Position numbers and translations under genes: made by a program. The notes below the pieces were generated by a model. The model saw only the letters and a program-made list of their open reading frames with translations, was not told where the DNA came from and ran no database searches. From Haemophilus influenzae (lineage in GTDB: Bacteria > Pseudomonadota > Gammaproteobacteria > Enterobacterales > Pasteurellaceae), in the NCBI RefSeq assembly GCF_900475755.1, contig NZ_LS483411.1, forward strand, positions 806,001 through 870,000: 64,000 nt of DNA, in the 5' to 3' direction. Each line of letters begins with the position of its first letter. Within the stretch, counting starts at the first letter, position 1. This document shows positions 15,329 through 25,677 of this stretch, piece after piece.

Positions 15329-16615
15329 TTACTCAGATTTACTTTCTAAAAGTGCGGTTGAATTTTCTTCTGTTTTTTCTTCCGCACTTTCTGGCACAAC
15401 ATCTTGAATTGCCATCACTGATTTCAAACTCTCTTGGCGAACTTGCTCAGCTAACGCTTTATCGCCCGCTTGTTCAAATACATAGGATGCCATCATCAAA
15501 TCATTTGGCTCTAACTGTTCAGGGCAAGCCATCACGTTTTTGAATACATCTGCTGCTTTAACAAATTCATTGTTACGAACATATAAATAACCCAAAGCAC
15601 GATTGATACAGCATTTTTGTTTTTCATCCGCACGTTTTGCACGTTTTTCTATTAGCTTGAGAAGCTTGCTGTTATCTTCTGGTTGTAAACGTGTAATTTG
15701 AGTACAAAGAGGTAAACTGATTGCTGTATTGTCACTGAGTTTTTTCAGTATTTCAAATGTCAATTCAGTAGCTGATTCATGATCATTACAGTCAATTAAA
15801 CGTTGAATAAGGCTAATTTTAAGTTCAATATTGCTACGGCGATGACGAGGTTGCTGACTCCACCAAGTTAGCAAACCATCAATTCCTTCTTCATTCATTT
15901 TCTCGTCGAGTAAACCATTTTCGGTTTTAGAGCGAAGATCTTTGAGTTCTTCATCATTGAATAAACCGCTATTCTCAACATTATCCAAAATTTTATCTAG
16001 AGCTTGATAGGCTTTAGAACGAAGATAAATATCTACCGCGAGTTTTAATACTTCTTTATTACGACGAGCCATTTCTAATAAGCTATCTACAGAACTGCGC
16101 GCTGCAGGTAATTTATTTTGTTGCAATAAAATGCGAGTACGGGCAATTTCCACGAGCAAATTATCAGAACCTGCTAATTCTGTTGCTTCAATTAAATAGC
16201 GATTTGCACTAAATTCGTCGCCACGTTGTTGAGCGGCTTCGGCTGCTTTGATTAGGTTTAGTACAGGTTCAGCAGAATGTTTAGCATTTTTGCCAATTAA
16301 TTTTTCTGCTTTAGCATAATCCCCTTCATTCATTTTTACCAGGCCTTCAAGGGTTTGTTTTTGTGCTTTTACACGTTTTCGATTAGAAAACCATTGATAA
16401 GAGCTACGACTTAAACGAAAGAAACGAGTGATGCCCCATTCAAAAGCATAAATTATCGCTAAAGAAATAATGAAAAAAATCACTAAGGTAGTGATGGACA
16501 TTTCTATAATACGATTTGCTGTCTCAATGCGCACATAACCTTGCTGACCAGAAATATAAGGCCCAGCTACAAGTCCTACAAGCAATGTCAGCATTAAAAA
16601 AAGCACTCTAAACAT
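15329..16615 (-). CDS. hemY: HemY, inner-membrane TPR protein
   Basis: 428 residues from the ATG at 16615, which has an AAGGA ribosome binding site just after the hemX stop. The open frame extends upstream into hemX, but those codons overlap hemX out of frame. Two N-terminal membrane helices (about residues 2-22 and 40-62) are followed by a helical TPR-like domain. The C-terminus is acidic. Known as the gene after hemX in the heme operon of enterics; its exact function is uncertain despite the name, and it is not protoporphyrinogen oxidase. Two uptake signals or near-signals lie in its last codons. Confidence 0.88.
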   Translation of the reverse strand: MFRVLFLMLTLLVGLVAGPYISGQQGYVRIETANRIIEMSITTLVIFFIISLAIIYAFEWGITRFFRLSRSSYQWFSNRKRVKAQKQTLEGLVKMNEGDYAKAEKLIGKNAKHSAEPVLNLIKAAEAAQQRGDEFSANRYLIEATELAGSDNLLVEIARTRILLQQNKLPAARSSVDSLLEMARRNKEVLKLAVDIYLRSKAYQALDKILDNVENSGLFNDEELKDLRSKTENGLLDEKMNEEGIDGLLTWWSQQPRHRRSNIELKISLIQRLIDCNDHESATELTFEILKKLSDNTAISLPLCTQITRLQPEDNSKLLKLIEKRAKRADEKQKCCINRALGYLYVRNNEFVKAADVFKNVMACPEQLEPNDLMMASYVFEQAGDKALAEQVRQESLKSVMAIQDVVPESAEEKTEENSTALLESKSE

Positions 16616-16625
16616 AGACTTATCC

Positions 16626-17837
16626 TTATTGTTGTGATTCAGATTGTGTTGGTTTAACAGCGTCTGCTTTAGGCATTGTATCAATCGCCTTGTCTGCTTC
16701 AATTTCCACTTTTTGTACATCTAAAGCGGTACGATTAAGATATTTGTCAAGTAATGTTAAACTTTTTAATTGCTCTGGTACATCTACATAAATAGAAGTA
16801 TCAGACAATCCATCTACTAATTTTAAGAAATTTTGTGTTACTTCAGAGTTTGTATCAAAATAGCTACGAACCCAAGAAGAAACAGCTTCTAAAGATTGCT
16901 TATAAAGTTCATTTTGCTGACGAGGAACTGCCATAATTGCAAGCTGTAAACGTAGACGAATGTTCTCACGAAGATAAATATCTTGATTTGGTGCAAGTAA
17001 TTCTTTTTTATTTGAATTTTGTTTTGGCGAAATACGAATAAAATGATTTAGGAAAGAGGTTGCACTTTTTTCAATATTTTGTTGCCAGTCAGTAATGTTG
17101 TTCGATAATTTATCATTATTTTTAGATGTTTCATCAAAATTTACATTCAAAGCTTGTAATTCATCGACTGTGTTTGCAAGCTGTGACAGTTTTTGCATTA
17201 CCGCATTTTGATCCACACTTGAAAGTGAAAGGAGTTGTTTTAAATCTTGATTGATTGCACTACGAATTTCATTTGCCTGTGAATTATTAACCTTGACGAG
17301 GGCTTCATCAGCTAATTTTAATAAAGAAACCGCTGTATCAACATCGTTATCTAAAACAAGTTTACGCAGGGCATTATTTAGTAAAAAATCAGCTTCGGAA
17401 AATAACCAATCGCTAGGTTGCTGTGCGATGGCAAGCTGATTTATTTGTTTCATTTGAGTTTGTAAGGATGTTATTTCCCCTGTTTTGCTCACAATCAATT
17501 GTTCCAGTTGCGCTATATTTTCTTGTGCAGTTTTTAAACCCTGTTCTAATTGTGTAAGTCGTTTATTGTTGTTGGTATTATTTGAGGAAAGATCTGCTCC
17601 CGTTTGATTTTCAAGTGCGGTTAATTTCTGTTGAATTTTAGCCATTTGCTGCTGACCAAAATAGTATCCAGCTCCACCAATACTTAGCGCAACAAGTATT
17701 GCGAATAAACTTAATGCTGTACCTGTTTTTTTCACAATAGTTTGCGGAACAGACTGCATTGTTTCAGTTTGTTCAACTGCTTTTTTTTGCGTATCTGTGA
17801 GTTGTTCAGTGAGGTTGTTAGATTGCTCTTTTGCCAT
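16626..17837 (-). CDS. hemX: HemX-like membrane-anchored protein
   Basis: 403 residues. A polar N-terminus is followed by one membrane helix (about residues 38-62), then a coiled-coil segment (about 70-125) and a large soluble domain of the HemX family (PF04375). This was once annotated as uroporphyrinogen III methyltransferase in E. coli, but no methyltransferase motif is present. Its stop is 10 bases before the hemY start, so the two are co-transcribed. hemC and hemD, which precede hemX in enterics, are not here. It diverges from cyaA. Confidence 0.88.
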   Translation of the reverse strand: MAKEQSNNLTEQLTDTQKKAVEQTETMQSVPQTIVKKTGTALSLFAILVALSIGGAGYYFGQQQMAKIQQKLTALENQTGADLSSNNTNNNKRLTQLEQGLKTAQENIAQLEQLIVSKTGEITSLQTQMKQINQLAIAQQPSDWLFSEADFLLNNALRKLVLDNDVDTAVSLLKLADEALVKVNNSQANEIRSAINQDLKQLLSLSSVDQNAVMQKLSQLANTVDELQALNVNFDETSKNNDKLSNNITDWQQNIEKSATSFLNHFIRISPKQNSNKKELLAPNQDIYLRENIRLRLQLAIMAVPRQQNELYKQSLEAVSSWVRSYFDTNSEVTQNFLKLVDGLSDTSIYVDVPEQLKSLTLLDKYLNRTALDVQKVEIEADKAIDTMPKADAVKPTQSESQQ

Positions 17838-18058
17838 ATCAATTCCTTAATAAGTGATATTGAGTAAGGTATTTTATAATACTTTTGCGTTGATAAGAAA
17901 AATATCAAGCTATCCACTAATAATAGAAAATATAGATTTTTATATCGGTAGAATTAAGTTATTTACGCAATAAAATTAGGCATTATTCTACCACTCTTAG
18001 GTAAAAAAGTCATTTTGATTGTTGATAGGTAAAACTTATAGTATTTTTCAAAAAAAAT

Positions 18059-18074
18059 TGTGATTTATGTCACA
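18059..18074. promoter_or_regulatory. CRP site upstream of cyaA
   Basis: TGTGA-TTTATG-TCACA, an exact match to both half-sites, lies 71 bases before the cyaA start in the hemX-cyaA divergent gap. It would allow cAMP-CRP to control adenylate cyclase synthesis, as in E. coli. Confidence 0.7.
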
Positions 18075-18144
18075 TTTTTTTGCATTTATACTCCCTAAGT
18101 GGTAAATTGTTCGCCAATTTTTGTTGTTCTGGTAGGGACACCGC

Positions 18145-20676
18145 GTGGAATGTAATCTAGCACAAGCAAAACAATGGGTTAGTGCCTTGGATCAACGCCG
18201 TTTTGAGCGTGCATTACAAGGTTCAGGCGATGCATTCCAACACGTTTTAGCGGTTATTCCTTTACTTTTACACCTAAACCATCCACAACTTCCGGGCTAT
18301 GTAATTCACGCCCCCTCAGGCATTGCAAGTTTCCTCGCATCTGATTATCAAAAAAAATGGCTCATCAATGAATACAGTATTCACTATGCCGATCATAAGC
18401 CTTCAACACTCAAAAGTGCGGTGGATTTTCACGAAGTTTTGCCACCAATTCTAGGCGTTTATGTAATGGGTAGCTTTGGCTCAATAAGCCAAACCTCTTC
18501 TTCAGATCTTGATACTTGGATTTGTGTCCGTGATGGCTTGAGTTCAGATGAATATGCACTTCTTACTCAAAAAGCCAAGCGGATTAGTGAATGGGCAATA
18601 CAATTTAATGTGGAAATTAATTTTTATTTGATGGATCAACAACGTTTCCGCAATGAACATTATGCTGACCCACTGACTATTGAAAATAGCGGATCTGCGC
18701 AATATATGTTATTGCTTGATGAGTTCTATCGCTCCGCCGTACGCTTAGCAGGTAAACCTCTACTTTGGTTGCATTTATGGGTGGAAAATGAAAAAGACTA
18801 TGAAAAAGAGGTCGCTCGTTTAATTACGGAAGGGGAAATTGATCCAAATGATTGGGTAGATTTCGGCGGTTTAGGACAATTTTCTGCAAACGAATATTTC
18901 GGTGCTAGCTTATGGCATCTTTATAAAGGGATTGATTCTCCTTATAAATCTGTGCTCAAAATTTTGTTGTTGGAAGCCTATTCCAAGGAATACCCAAACA
19001 CTTGCTTAATTGCCCGCACTTTTAAGCGAGATTTACTTACAGGCAATACCAATCCTGACCACCATTTTGATCCTTACATTGCCATTCTTGCAAAAGTAAC
19101 CCAATATTTAACCGCACTTTCTGAATTTAAACGTTTGGATTTTGTGCGCCGTTGTTTCTATGTGAAGGCAACGGAAGATTTTGCGCGTTACCAAACTAAT
19201 AATTGGCGTATTCGTTATATGGAAATCCTTGCACAAGAATGGGGATGGTCTGCAGAAACGGTAAAACATCTCAATAAGCGTCCATTTTGGAAAATTAAGG
19301 CAGTAAAAGAAAACCACGATAACATAATGAAATTTTTAATGTTGAGCTATCGTAATTTAGTGGAATTTGCACGAAAGCATCACATTCACTCGAGCGTCGT
19401 GCCACAAGATATCAACATTCTTTCTCGCAAACTTTATACTGCTTTTGAAGAACTTCCCGGCAAAGTGTCCTTACTCAACACACAGATATCTCACAATTTA
19501 TCAGAAGCACACCTGACTTTTGTGGAAGTTTGCGGTAATAAACATTTTAAAGATGGTTGGTACCTGATTAATCAACCAAGGCATCATATTATGTTCTCCA
19601 AAGAACGGGTGATCGAATACGGAGAAAGTCTGAATAAATTAGTTTCTTGGGCTTATTTCAATCATTTGCTCACAGAAAAAACCGAATTGTCAATTTTTAG
19701 CAAGAATGTGACTTTAAATACATTACAACGCTTTGTCACTAACTTGCGTCAGTCTTTTCCAAGCACAATCGCCAAACAACCTAAAAATAGCGATTTATTG
19801 AATCAATGCGAAATTCGTAGCCTGTTTATTGCTATAAATCTTACCGTAGATCCAACATCCAAAGTAGAAGAAGTATTAACTGGTATTTCATCGCGAGATT
19901 TATTTAGTTTTGGATCGCTTGAACAAAGTCTTGTAGGCAGTATTGATTTTACTTATCGCAATGTGTGGAACGAAATCCGAACGCTCCATTTTGAAGGGCA
20001 AAATGCTATTTTGCTTGCACTAAAAGTGCTTTCTAACAAAATTTATCGTGGCGTTAATCGCCCAGATTTCATCCAAGTCTATTGTTATAGCGAACGTTAT
20101 CGCCAAGATTTACGCCAATTAGTGATGGGATTAGTCAATCGATGCGTTAGCATCCAAGTAGGCGATATTCAACAACCTTGCCAAACGTCACGTTTACGCG
20201 TAGCGGGTAAAAACTGGCAATTATTTTTTGAAGATCGCGGGATCAGCTTACAAGAAATCGGAAATGAATCGGTCTGTAATGAAGCTGAAAGTGCGGTGGA
20301 TTTTGACGAAGTTTTACAAACGCCAATTGAAGATGGCGAGACAAACCGAGAAAGTCGTCGTTATCCGCCAGAAATGGATGCCTTCGCAAGCGAAGGATTT
20401 CTACAATTCTTTTTTGAAGATAATTCCGATCATAGCTTCAATGTTTACATTTTAGATGAATCTAATCATCTCGAAATCTATCGCCATTGTGATGGAGAAA
20501 AAGACGAAAAAGTGCGGGAGATTAATCAGCTTTATCAAAATGCCAAACAGGAAGGCGATAAAAATCCTTACAATATCGTTCAACATAATTTTAACTATCC
20601 TCAATTTTATCAACTACAAAATGGAAAAAATGGCATATCCATTGTGCCGTTTAAATTCCGTCCAATGAATAAGTAA
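18145..20676 (+). CDS. cyaA: Class I adenylate cyclase
   Basis: Makes cAMP from ATP; cAMP-CRP controls sugar use and, in this genus, natural competence. The 843-residue protein has the class I N-terminal catalytic domain, with the nucleotidyltransferase motif GSFGSISQTSSSDLDTW (about residues 112-128) carrying the metal-binding aspartates. A C-terminal glucose-sensitive regulatory domain follows. The start is a GTG with a weak ribosome binding site, so translation may be kept low, as in enterics. An internal uptake signal pair lies near 18413. An exact CRP site is upstream. Confidence 0.95.
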   Translation: MECNLAQAKQWVSALDQRRFERALQGSGDAFQHVLAVIPLLLHLNHPQLPGYVIHAPSGIASFLASDYQKKWLINEYSIHYADHKPSTLKSAVDFHEVLPPILGVYVMGSFGSISQTSSSDLDTWICVRDGLSSDEYALLTQKAKRISEWAIQFNVEINFYLMDQQRFRNEHYADPLTIENSGSAQYMLLLDEFYRSAVRLAGKPLLWLHLWVENEKDYEKEVARLITEGEIDPNDWVDFGGLGQFSANEYFGASLWHLYKGIDSPYKSVLKILLLEAYSKEYPNTCLIARTFKRDLLTGNTNPDHHFDPYIAILAKVTQYLTALSEFKRLDFVRRCFYVKATEDFARYQTNNWRIRYMEILAQEWGWSAETVKHLNKRPFWKIKAVKENHDNIMKFLMLSYRNLVEFARKHHIHSSVVPQDINILSRKLYTAFEELPGKVSLLNTQISHNLSEAHLTFVEVCGNKHFKDGWYLINQPRHHIMFSKERVIEYGESLNKLVSWAYFNHLLTEKTELSIFSKNVTLNTLQRFVTNLRQSFPSTIAKQPKNSDLLNQCEIRSLFIAINLTVDPTSKVEEVLTGISSRDLFSFGSLEQSLVGSIDFTYRNVWNEIRTLHFEGQNAILLALKVLSNKIYRGVNRPDFIQVYCYSERYRQDLRQLVMGLVNRCVSIQVGDIQQPCQTSRLRVAGKNWQLFFEDRGISLQEIGNESVCNEAESAVDFDEVLQTPIEDGETNRESRRYPPEMDAFASEGFLQFFFEDNSDHSFNVYILDESNHLEIYRHCDGEKDEKVREINQLYQNAKQEGDKNPYNIVQHNFNYPQFYQLQNGKNGISIVPFKFRPMNK

Positions 20677-20749
20677 TATTTTCCTGTAGTTGATAGGGAG
20701 TGCAAATATATCTATACTTATTCCATCTTTTACTGGATAAATTGTGGAT

Positions 20750-21757
20750 ATGATAACTTCGCAAACACCAATCACTGTGCTAGGTGCGGGATCTTATGGA
20801 ACTGCGCTGGCAATTACCTTTTCTCGCAATGGTTCTCCCACTTACTTATGGGGGCACAATCCCGCCCATATCGCACAAATGCAGACAGAACGACAAAATT
20901 ATCGTTTTTTGCCGGATGTCATCTTTCCTGAGGATCTTCATTTAGAAAGTAATCTTGCACAAGCAATGGAATATTCTCAAGATATTTTAATCGTGGTGCC
21001 AAGCCATGCTTTCGGTGAAATTCTTATAAAAATCAAACCGCACTTAAAAGCCCATCACCGATTAATTTGGGCAACAAAAGGTCTGGAACGTAACACAGGG
21101 CGTTTACTACAAACTGTAGTTGAAGAACAACTCGGAACGCAATATCCACTAGCTGTACTTTCTGGACCAACTTTTGCAAAAGAATTAGCACAAGGTCTAC
21201 CATCAGCTATTACGCTTGCTGCCAATAACGAGCAATTCGCGCGGGAATTTCAGTCTCGTATTCATTGTAGTAAACATTTTCGAGTCTATATAAATTCGGA
21301 TATGATTGGCGTTCAACTTGGTGGTGCAATTAAAAATGTGATCGCAATTGGCGCAGGTATTTCAGATGGTATGGGATTTGGCGCAAATGCTCGCACAGCG
21401 CTAATTACGCGTGGCATTGCGGAAATCAGCCGATTAGGTACCTCGCTCGGTGCAAATCCCAATACGTTTATGGGAATGTCTGGATTAGGTGATTTAGTAC
21501 TAACTTGCACCGATAATCAATCGCGCAATCGACGTTTTGGCTTAACGCTAGGCGAAGGATTAGATGCCCAAACGGCTATGGAAAACATCGGGCAAGTCGT
21601 GGAAGGTTTTTATAATACAAAAGAAGCCTATTTGCTTGCACAAAGACAAGGTGTGGAAATGCCGATTACAGAACAAATTTATCAAATGCTGTTTTGTGGC
21701 AAAAGCGCACAAGATGTAGCAATCAGCCTTTTGGGGCGAGAATGTAAAGGCGAATAA
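20750..21757 (+). CDS. gpsA: NAD(P)+-dependent glycerol-3-phosphate dehydrogenase
   Basis: Reduces dihydroxyacetone phosphate to sn-glycerol 3-phosphate for phospholipid synthesis. About 335 residues from the ATG at 20750; a GTG at 20744 is in frame and adds two residues. The N-terminal Rossmann motif is [12 protein letters not shown]. The catalytic lysine lies in [14 protein letters not shown], and the C-terminal domain has [20 protein letters not shown]. It is 11 bases before cysE with a GGAG site between, so the two form an operon. Confidence 0.95.
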   Translation: MITSQTPITVLGAGSYGTALAITFSRNGSPTYLWGHNPAHIAQMQTERQNYRFLPDVIFPEDLHLESNLAQAMEYSQDILIVVPSHAFGEILIKIKPHLKAHHRLIWATKGLERNTGRLLQTVVEEQLGTQYPLAVLSGPTFAKELAQGLPSAITLAANNEQFAREFQSRIHCSKHFRVYINSDMIGVQLGGAIKNVIAIGAGISDGMGFGANARTALITRGIAEISRLGTSLGANPNTFMGMSGLGDLVLTCTDNQSRNRRFGLTLGEGLDAQTAMENIGQVVEGFYNTKEAYLLAQRQGVEMPITEQIYQMLFCGKSAQDVAISLLGRECKGE

Positions 21758-21768
21758 AAGGAGAAATT

Positions 21769-22572
21769 ATGATATTAGATGTGTGGCAACATATTCGCCA
21801 AGAAGCTAAAGAGCTTGCCGAAAACGAACCTATGCTTGCCAGTTTTTTTCATTCTACGATTTTAAAACATCAAAATCTGGGCGGTGCGCTAAGTTATTTA
21901 TTGGCAAACAAATTAGCCAATCCTATTATGCCAGCTATTTCTCTCCGTGAAATTATTGAAGAAGCCTATCAAGCCAACCCTTCGATCATTGATTGTGCTG
22001 CTTGCGATATCCAAGCTGTTCGTCAGCGAGATCCTGCTGTGGAATTATGGTCTACACCATTGCTTTATTTAAAAGGTTTCCATGCGATTCAAAGCTATCG
22101 AATCACCCATTATTTATGGAATCAAAATCGTAAATCCCTTGCCCTTTATTTACAAAATCAAATTTCAGTGGCTTTCGATGTCGATATTCATCCTGCGGCG
22201 AAAATTGGCCACGGTATTATGTTCGATCACGCAACGGGCATTGTTGTAGGGGAAACATCTGTAATTGAAAATGACGTCTCAATTTTGCAAGGCGTAACGC
22301 TTGGTGGTACAGGAAAAGAATCGGGCGATCGTCATCCAAAAGTACGCAAGGGTGTTATGATTGGGGCTGGAGCAAAAATTCTTGGTAATATTGAAGTGGG
22401 CAAATACGCTAAAATTGGCGCAAACTCTGTTGTGCTTAACCCTGTTCCTGAATATGCCACCGCAGCGGGTGTGCCAGCTCGAATTGTAAGTCAAGATAAA
22501 GCAGCAAAACCTGCCTTTGATATGAACCAATATTTTATTGGTATTGATGATAGCATGAATTTGAATATTTAG
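21769..22572 (+). CDS. cysE: Serine acetyltransferase
   Basis: Transfers acetyl from acetyl-CoA to L-serine, giving O-acetylserine for cysteine synthesis. 267 residues: an N-terminal helical domain, then a left-handed beta-helix made of hexapeptide repeats with the catalytic region DIHPAAKIGHGIMFDHATGIVVGE split over about residues 143-165. The C-terminal tail ends in MNLNI, the peptide that inserts into the active site of the partner O-acetylserine sulfhydrylase to form the cysteine synthase complex. Coupled to gpsA. Confidence 0.96.
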   Translation: MILDVWQHIRQEAKELAENEPMLASFFHSTILKHQNLGGALSYLLANKLANPIMPAISLREIIEEAYQANPSIIDCAACDIQAVRQRDPAVELWSTPLLYLKGFHAIQSYRITHYLWNQNRKSLALYLQNQISVAFDVDIHPAAKIGHGIMFDHATGIVVGETSVIENDVSILQGVTLGGTGKESGDRHPKVRKGVMIGAGAKILGNIEVGKYAKIGANSVVLNPVPEYATAAGVPARIVSQDKAAKPAFDMNQYFIGIDDSMNLNI

Positions 22573-22771
22573 GGAAATAAAATGATTAATAAATATACTT
22601 AATTCTGTTTGAGCGAATAGTCCAATTTTTGGGATAAAGATAATAGTACACCGTGTTTTTTATTAAAATTTATTGCTCTCGATCACATTTCTGAATATTG
22701 CTCGTTGCATCTTTATAACATTCATTTAACATTGAACCCTATTTAAGTGATAGCTCTAACGGAGGAACTTT

Positions 22772-24157
22772 ATGGGTGAGATGGCATCTTTAAAAAGTCA
22801 TAAAAATGGCATTATTTTTATTTTAGATATTGTGCTGTTTTTTGTGTTATTAAATGTATTACCTTTTGAACCAAAAGCTAATTCTGGTTTGGCATTATTA
22901 GCTTTTATCGCAGTACTTTGGTTAAGTGAGGCATTGCACGTTACTATTACTGCGTTATTAGTTCCACTTTTGGCTGTGGCATTGGGATTAGTTAGTACTA
23001 AACAAGCTTTAGTTGGTTTTGCTGATCCGACAATATTTTTATTTTTTGGTGGCTTTTCCTTGGCGACGGCATTGCATATTCAAAAACTTGATAAATTGAT
23101 TGCCAATAAGATTATGGCACTAGCACGCGGTAATTTATTTATCGCAGTTATTTATCTCTTTTTGATTACAGCTTTTCTCTCTATGTGGATGAGTAACACT
23201 GCAACTGCTGCAATGATGCTACCGCTTGCAATGGGTATTTTAAGCCAGCTTGATCGTGAAAAAGATCATAATACTTATGTGTTTGTGCTATTAGGGATCG
23301 CTTATAGTGCATCAATTGGTGGTATGGGAACCCTTGTAGGAAGTCCACCAAATGCAATTGTAGCAAGTAATTTAAATTTAACTTTTTCTGATTGGTTATG
23401 GTATGGCTTACCAATAATGATTATTTTGTTGCCGTTGATGATTGGGATTCTTTACATTATTTTCAAACCAAAACTTCATCTCAATTTTGAACAGACCTTT
23501 GAAAATATTGAAATGAATCCTATGCGTATATTGACGTTTATTATTTTTTCAGTCATTGCTTTAACGTGGATATTTAGCGGTAAAATTAATCCGTTTATTT
23601 CAGGGTTGCTAGGCTTACAAAAAAATATTGCAAGTTTTGATAGTATCATAGCCCTATTGGCGGCAATTGTTATTTGTTCAACAGGTGTTGCAAGTTGGAA
23701 ACAAATTCAATCAAATACCGATTGGGGCGTATTAATGCTTTTCGGTGGTGGATTAACATTAAGTGCAGTGTTGAAGGATTCTGGTGCAAGTAAAATTTTA
23801 GCGGATAGTATTGTTTTTATGATTGATGGACAACATTTCTATCTTATTGGTTTATTAGTTGCGGCGTTCATTATTTTCTTAACTGAATTTACTTCTAACA
23901 CAGCGAGTGCGGCGTTACTTGTACCTATCTTTATTTCTATCGCTCAATCATTGGGTATGCCAGAAATTGGTTTAGCATTAATTATTGGTATTGGTGCATC
24001 TTGTGCCTTTATGCTACCAGTGGCGACACCACCAAATGCGATTGTATTTGGCTCTGGTCAAGTAAAACAAAGTGAAATGGTCAAAGTTGGTTTCTTACTG
24101 AATTTAGTCTGTGTTGTCGTGATTGCCACGGTAGCTTATATGTTCTGGCTTAAATGA
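22772..24157 (+). CDS. DASS/SLC13-family Na+-coupled anion (dicarboxylate) transporter
   Basis: 461-residue inner-membrane carrier of the divalent anion:Na+ symporter family (VcINDY type). Both halves carry the sodium- and substrate-binding SNT motifs: MSNTATAAMMLP in the first half and TSNTASAALLVP in the second, each followed by a P-P-N-A loop (GSPPNAIVAS and ATPPNAIVFG). This internal duplication is diagnostic. A GGAGG ribosome binding site precedes the ATG. It most likely imports C4-dicarboxylates; sulfate or citrate cannot be excluded from sequence alone. Its 199-base upstream gap shows no operator I can name. Confidence 0.88.
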   Translation: MGEMASLKSHKNGIIFILDIVLFFVLLNVLPFEPKANSGLALLAFIAVLWLSEALHVTITALLVPLLAVALGLVSTKQALVGFADPTIFLFFGGFSLATALHIQKLDKLIANKIMALARGNLFIAVIYLFLITAFLSMWMSNTATAAMMLPLAMGILSQLDREKDHNTYVFVLLGIAYSASIGGMGTLVGSPPNAIVASNLNLTFSDWLWYGLPIMIILLPLMIGILYIIFKPKLHLNFEQTFENIEMNPMRILTFIIFSVIALTWIFSGKINPFISGLLGLQKNIASFDSIIALLAAIVICSTGVASWKQIQSNTDWGVLMLFGGGLTLSAVLKDSGASKILADSIVFMIDGQHFYLIGLLVAAFIIFLTEFTSNTASAALLVPIFISIAQSLGMPEIGLALIIGIGASCAFMLPVATPPNAIVFGSGQVKQSEMVKVGFLLNLVCVVVIATVAYMFWLK

Positions 24158-24240
24158 TATAGGATTGTTTACTTTTAAGTTTAAATGATGATTGAAGATT
24201 ATAAATTTAAACGTGAGAAGTACAATAAAGCCATTTAAAT

Positions 24241-24280
24241 AAATGGGTTAAAGCAAATGAAAGCTTTAACCCATTTTTTA
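24241..24280. terminator. Bidirectional terminator
   Basis: AAATGGGTTAAAGC and GCTTTAACCCATTT form a 14-bp stem with an 8-base loop and a T-run, between the convergent transporter and folD. Confidence 0.85.
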
Positions 24281-24299
24281 TAACAGTTCTATACAAAAG

Positions 24300-25148
24300 C
24301 TATTTATTGTGTTCATAAGAATAAAGCGTATTGCTCATCAACATTGCAACAGTCATTGGTCCAACACCACCAGGTACTGGCGTAATATACGCCGCTTTTT
24401 CGGCTGCTTTGTCAAATTCTACATCGCCTACTAATTTTCCATCTACACGGTTAATTCCAACATCAATTACTACCGCACTTTCTTTGATCCAATCGCCAGA
24501 AATTAAATTTGGTTTACCTACCGCAACGACAAGTATATCTGCTTGGCGAACGTGGTTTTCTAAATCTTTAGTGAATCTATGTGTTACTGTGACGGTTGCC
24601 CCTGCTAATAATAATTCTAAAGACATTGGACGACCGACAATATTAGATGCGCCTACAATTACTGCGTGCTTGCCGTGTAAATCAATGCCCGTTGTTTCTA
24701 ATAGTTTCATCACACCATAAGGTGTACAAGCTCGTAAAGTTGGAATACGTTGGCATAACCGCCCAACATTATAAGGATGAAAGCCATCTACATCTTTTTT
24801 CGGATCGATACGTTCAATAATGGCTTCCGCATTAATTTGTTTTGGTAAGGGGAGTTGCACCAAAATACCGTCAATATTTTTATCTGCGTTAAGTTGGTCA
24901 ATAATCGCTAATAATTCATTTTGCGTAGTTGTTTCAGGGAGGTCATAAGATTTAGAGAGAATACCAATTTCTTCACAACTTTTACGTTTATTGCCCACAT
25001 AAATTTGCGAAGCAGGATCAGCACCAACGAGGATTACAGCAAGTCCTGGAGCGCGTTTTCCTTGTTCAATATAATGGGTTATTTTATCTGCTAAATTAGC
25101 TTTAATTTGTTTTGAAAGTTCAGTACCAGAGATGATTTTTGCGGTCAT
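24300..25148 (-). CDS. folD: Methylenetetrahydrofolate dehydrogenase / methenyltetrahydrofolate cyclohydrolase
   Basis: Bifunctional cytosolic enzyme that interconverts 5,10-methylene- and 10-formyl-tetrahydrofolate, supplying one-carbon units for purines and formylmethionine. 282 residues, normal length. The active-site region has [14 protein letters not shown] with the catalytic Lys and Tyr, and the second signature [14 protein letters not shown] is near the C-terminus. The NADP-binding GASNIVGRP motif is present. A PurR-like operator lies 35 bases upstream. Confidence 0.96.
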   Translation of the reverse strand: MTAKIISGTELSKQIKANLADKITHYIEQGKRAPGLAVILVGADPASQIYVGNKRKSCEEIGILSKSYDLPETTTQNELLAIIDQLNADKNIDGILVQLPLPKQINAEAIIERIDPKKDVDGFHPYNVGRLCQRIPTLRACTPYGVMKLLETTGIDLHGKHAVIVGASNIVGRPMSLELLLAGATVTVTHRFTKDLENHVRQADILVVAVGKPNLISGDWIKESAVVIDVGINRVDGKLVGDVEFDKAAEKAAYITPVPGGVGPMTVAMLMSNTLYSYEHNK

Positions 25149-25182
25149 TGAGCTATCCTTAATATGATTATGTGATGAAAAA

Positions 25183-25196
25183 GAAAGCGTTTGCTA
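25183..25196. promoter_or_regulatory. PurR-like operator upstream of folD
   Basis: On the minus strand TAGCAAACGCTTTC matches the PurR consensus ACGCAAACGTTTTC at 11 of 14 positions, including the GCAAACG core. The position, just upstream of the start of a one-carbon gene, fits. Confidence 0.5.
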
Positions 25197-25332
25197 TTTT
25201 AACGAACAATGATTTTTTTACAATGAAAAAGGGGGATTTTTCCTAAAGTGGAATAATTTTGAACAATCAAGTTGAAAAATCAAAAATTTCATTGACTGAA
25301 ATAAAAACAAACTTATAATTGACCGCACTTGT

Positions 25333-25409
25333 CGGCGAGTAGCGCAGCTTGGTAGCGCAACTGGTTTGGGACCAGTGGGTCGTAGGTTCAAATCCTATCT
25401 CGCCGACCA
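25333..25409 (+). tRNA. tRNA-Pro (TGG)
   Basis: 77 bases with CCA; anticodon loop TTTGGGA gives UGG. An uptake signal half (ACCGCACTT) lies just upstream. Confidence 0.97.
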
Positions 25410-25456
25410 CTTCTTTCATATTTTCTTGAAATTTTTACAAAAGAAATCCTTTGAAT

Positions 25457-25533
<77 letters not shown>

Positions 25534-25547
25534 TTTGTTATTTGTTT

Positions 25548-25570
25548 AACTAGACTCTGTCTAGTTTTTT
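25548..25570 (+). terminator. Terminator of the tRNA-Pro/tRNA-Arg transcript
   Basis: AACTAGAC-TCT-GTCTAGTT followed by TTTT: an 8-bp stem with a 3-base loop. Confidence 0.8.
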
Positions 25571-25610
25571 CAAATATAAGTCTTTTAGTTTGTTAGATTT
25601 TATGTTCATG

Positions 25611-25661
25611 ATCTGCATCATTTGAGTGAAGAAGCTTAAATACACTCTTGATGATGCAGAT
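25611..25661. other. Long imperfect inverted repeat after the fuc operon
   Basis: ATCTGCATCAT (25611-25621) is repeated inverted as ATGATGCAGAT (25651-25661), with GAGTG/CACTC pairing inside. It lies 16 bases after the fucP stop. It could end the fuc transcript, though no long T-run follows on the minus strand. Confidence 0.45.
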
Positions 25662-25677
25662 AAAAACAATATTTTGG

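Noticed and set aside
22573..22771. CRP site before the DASS transporter
   Set aside because: Only one half-site (GATCACA) is recognisable.
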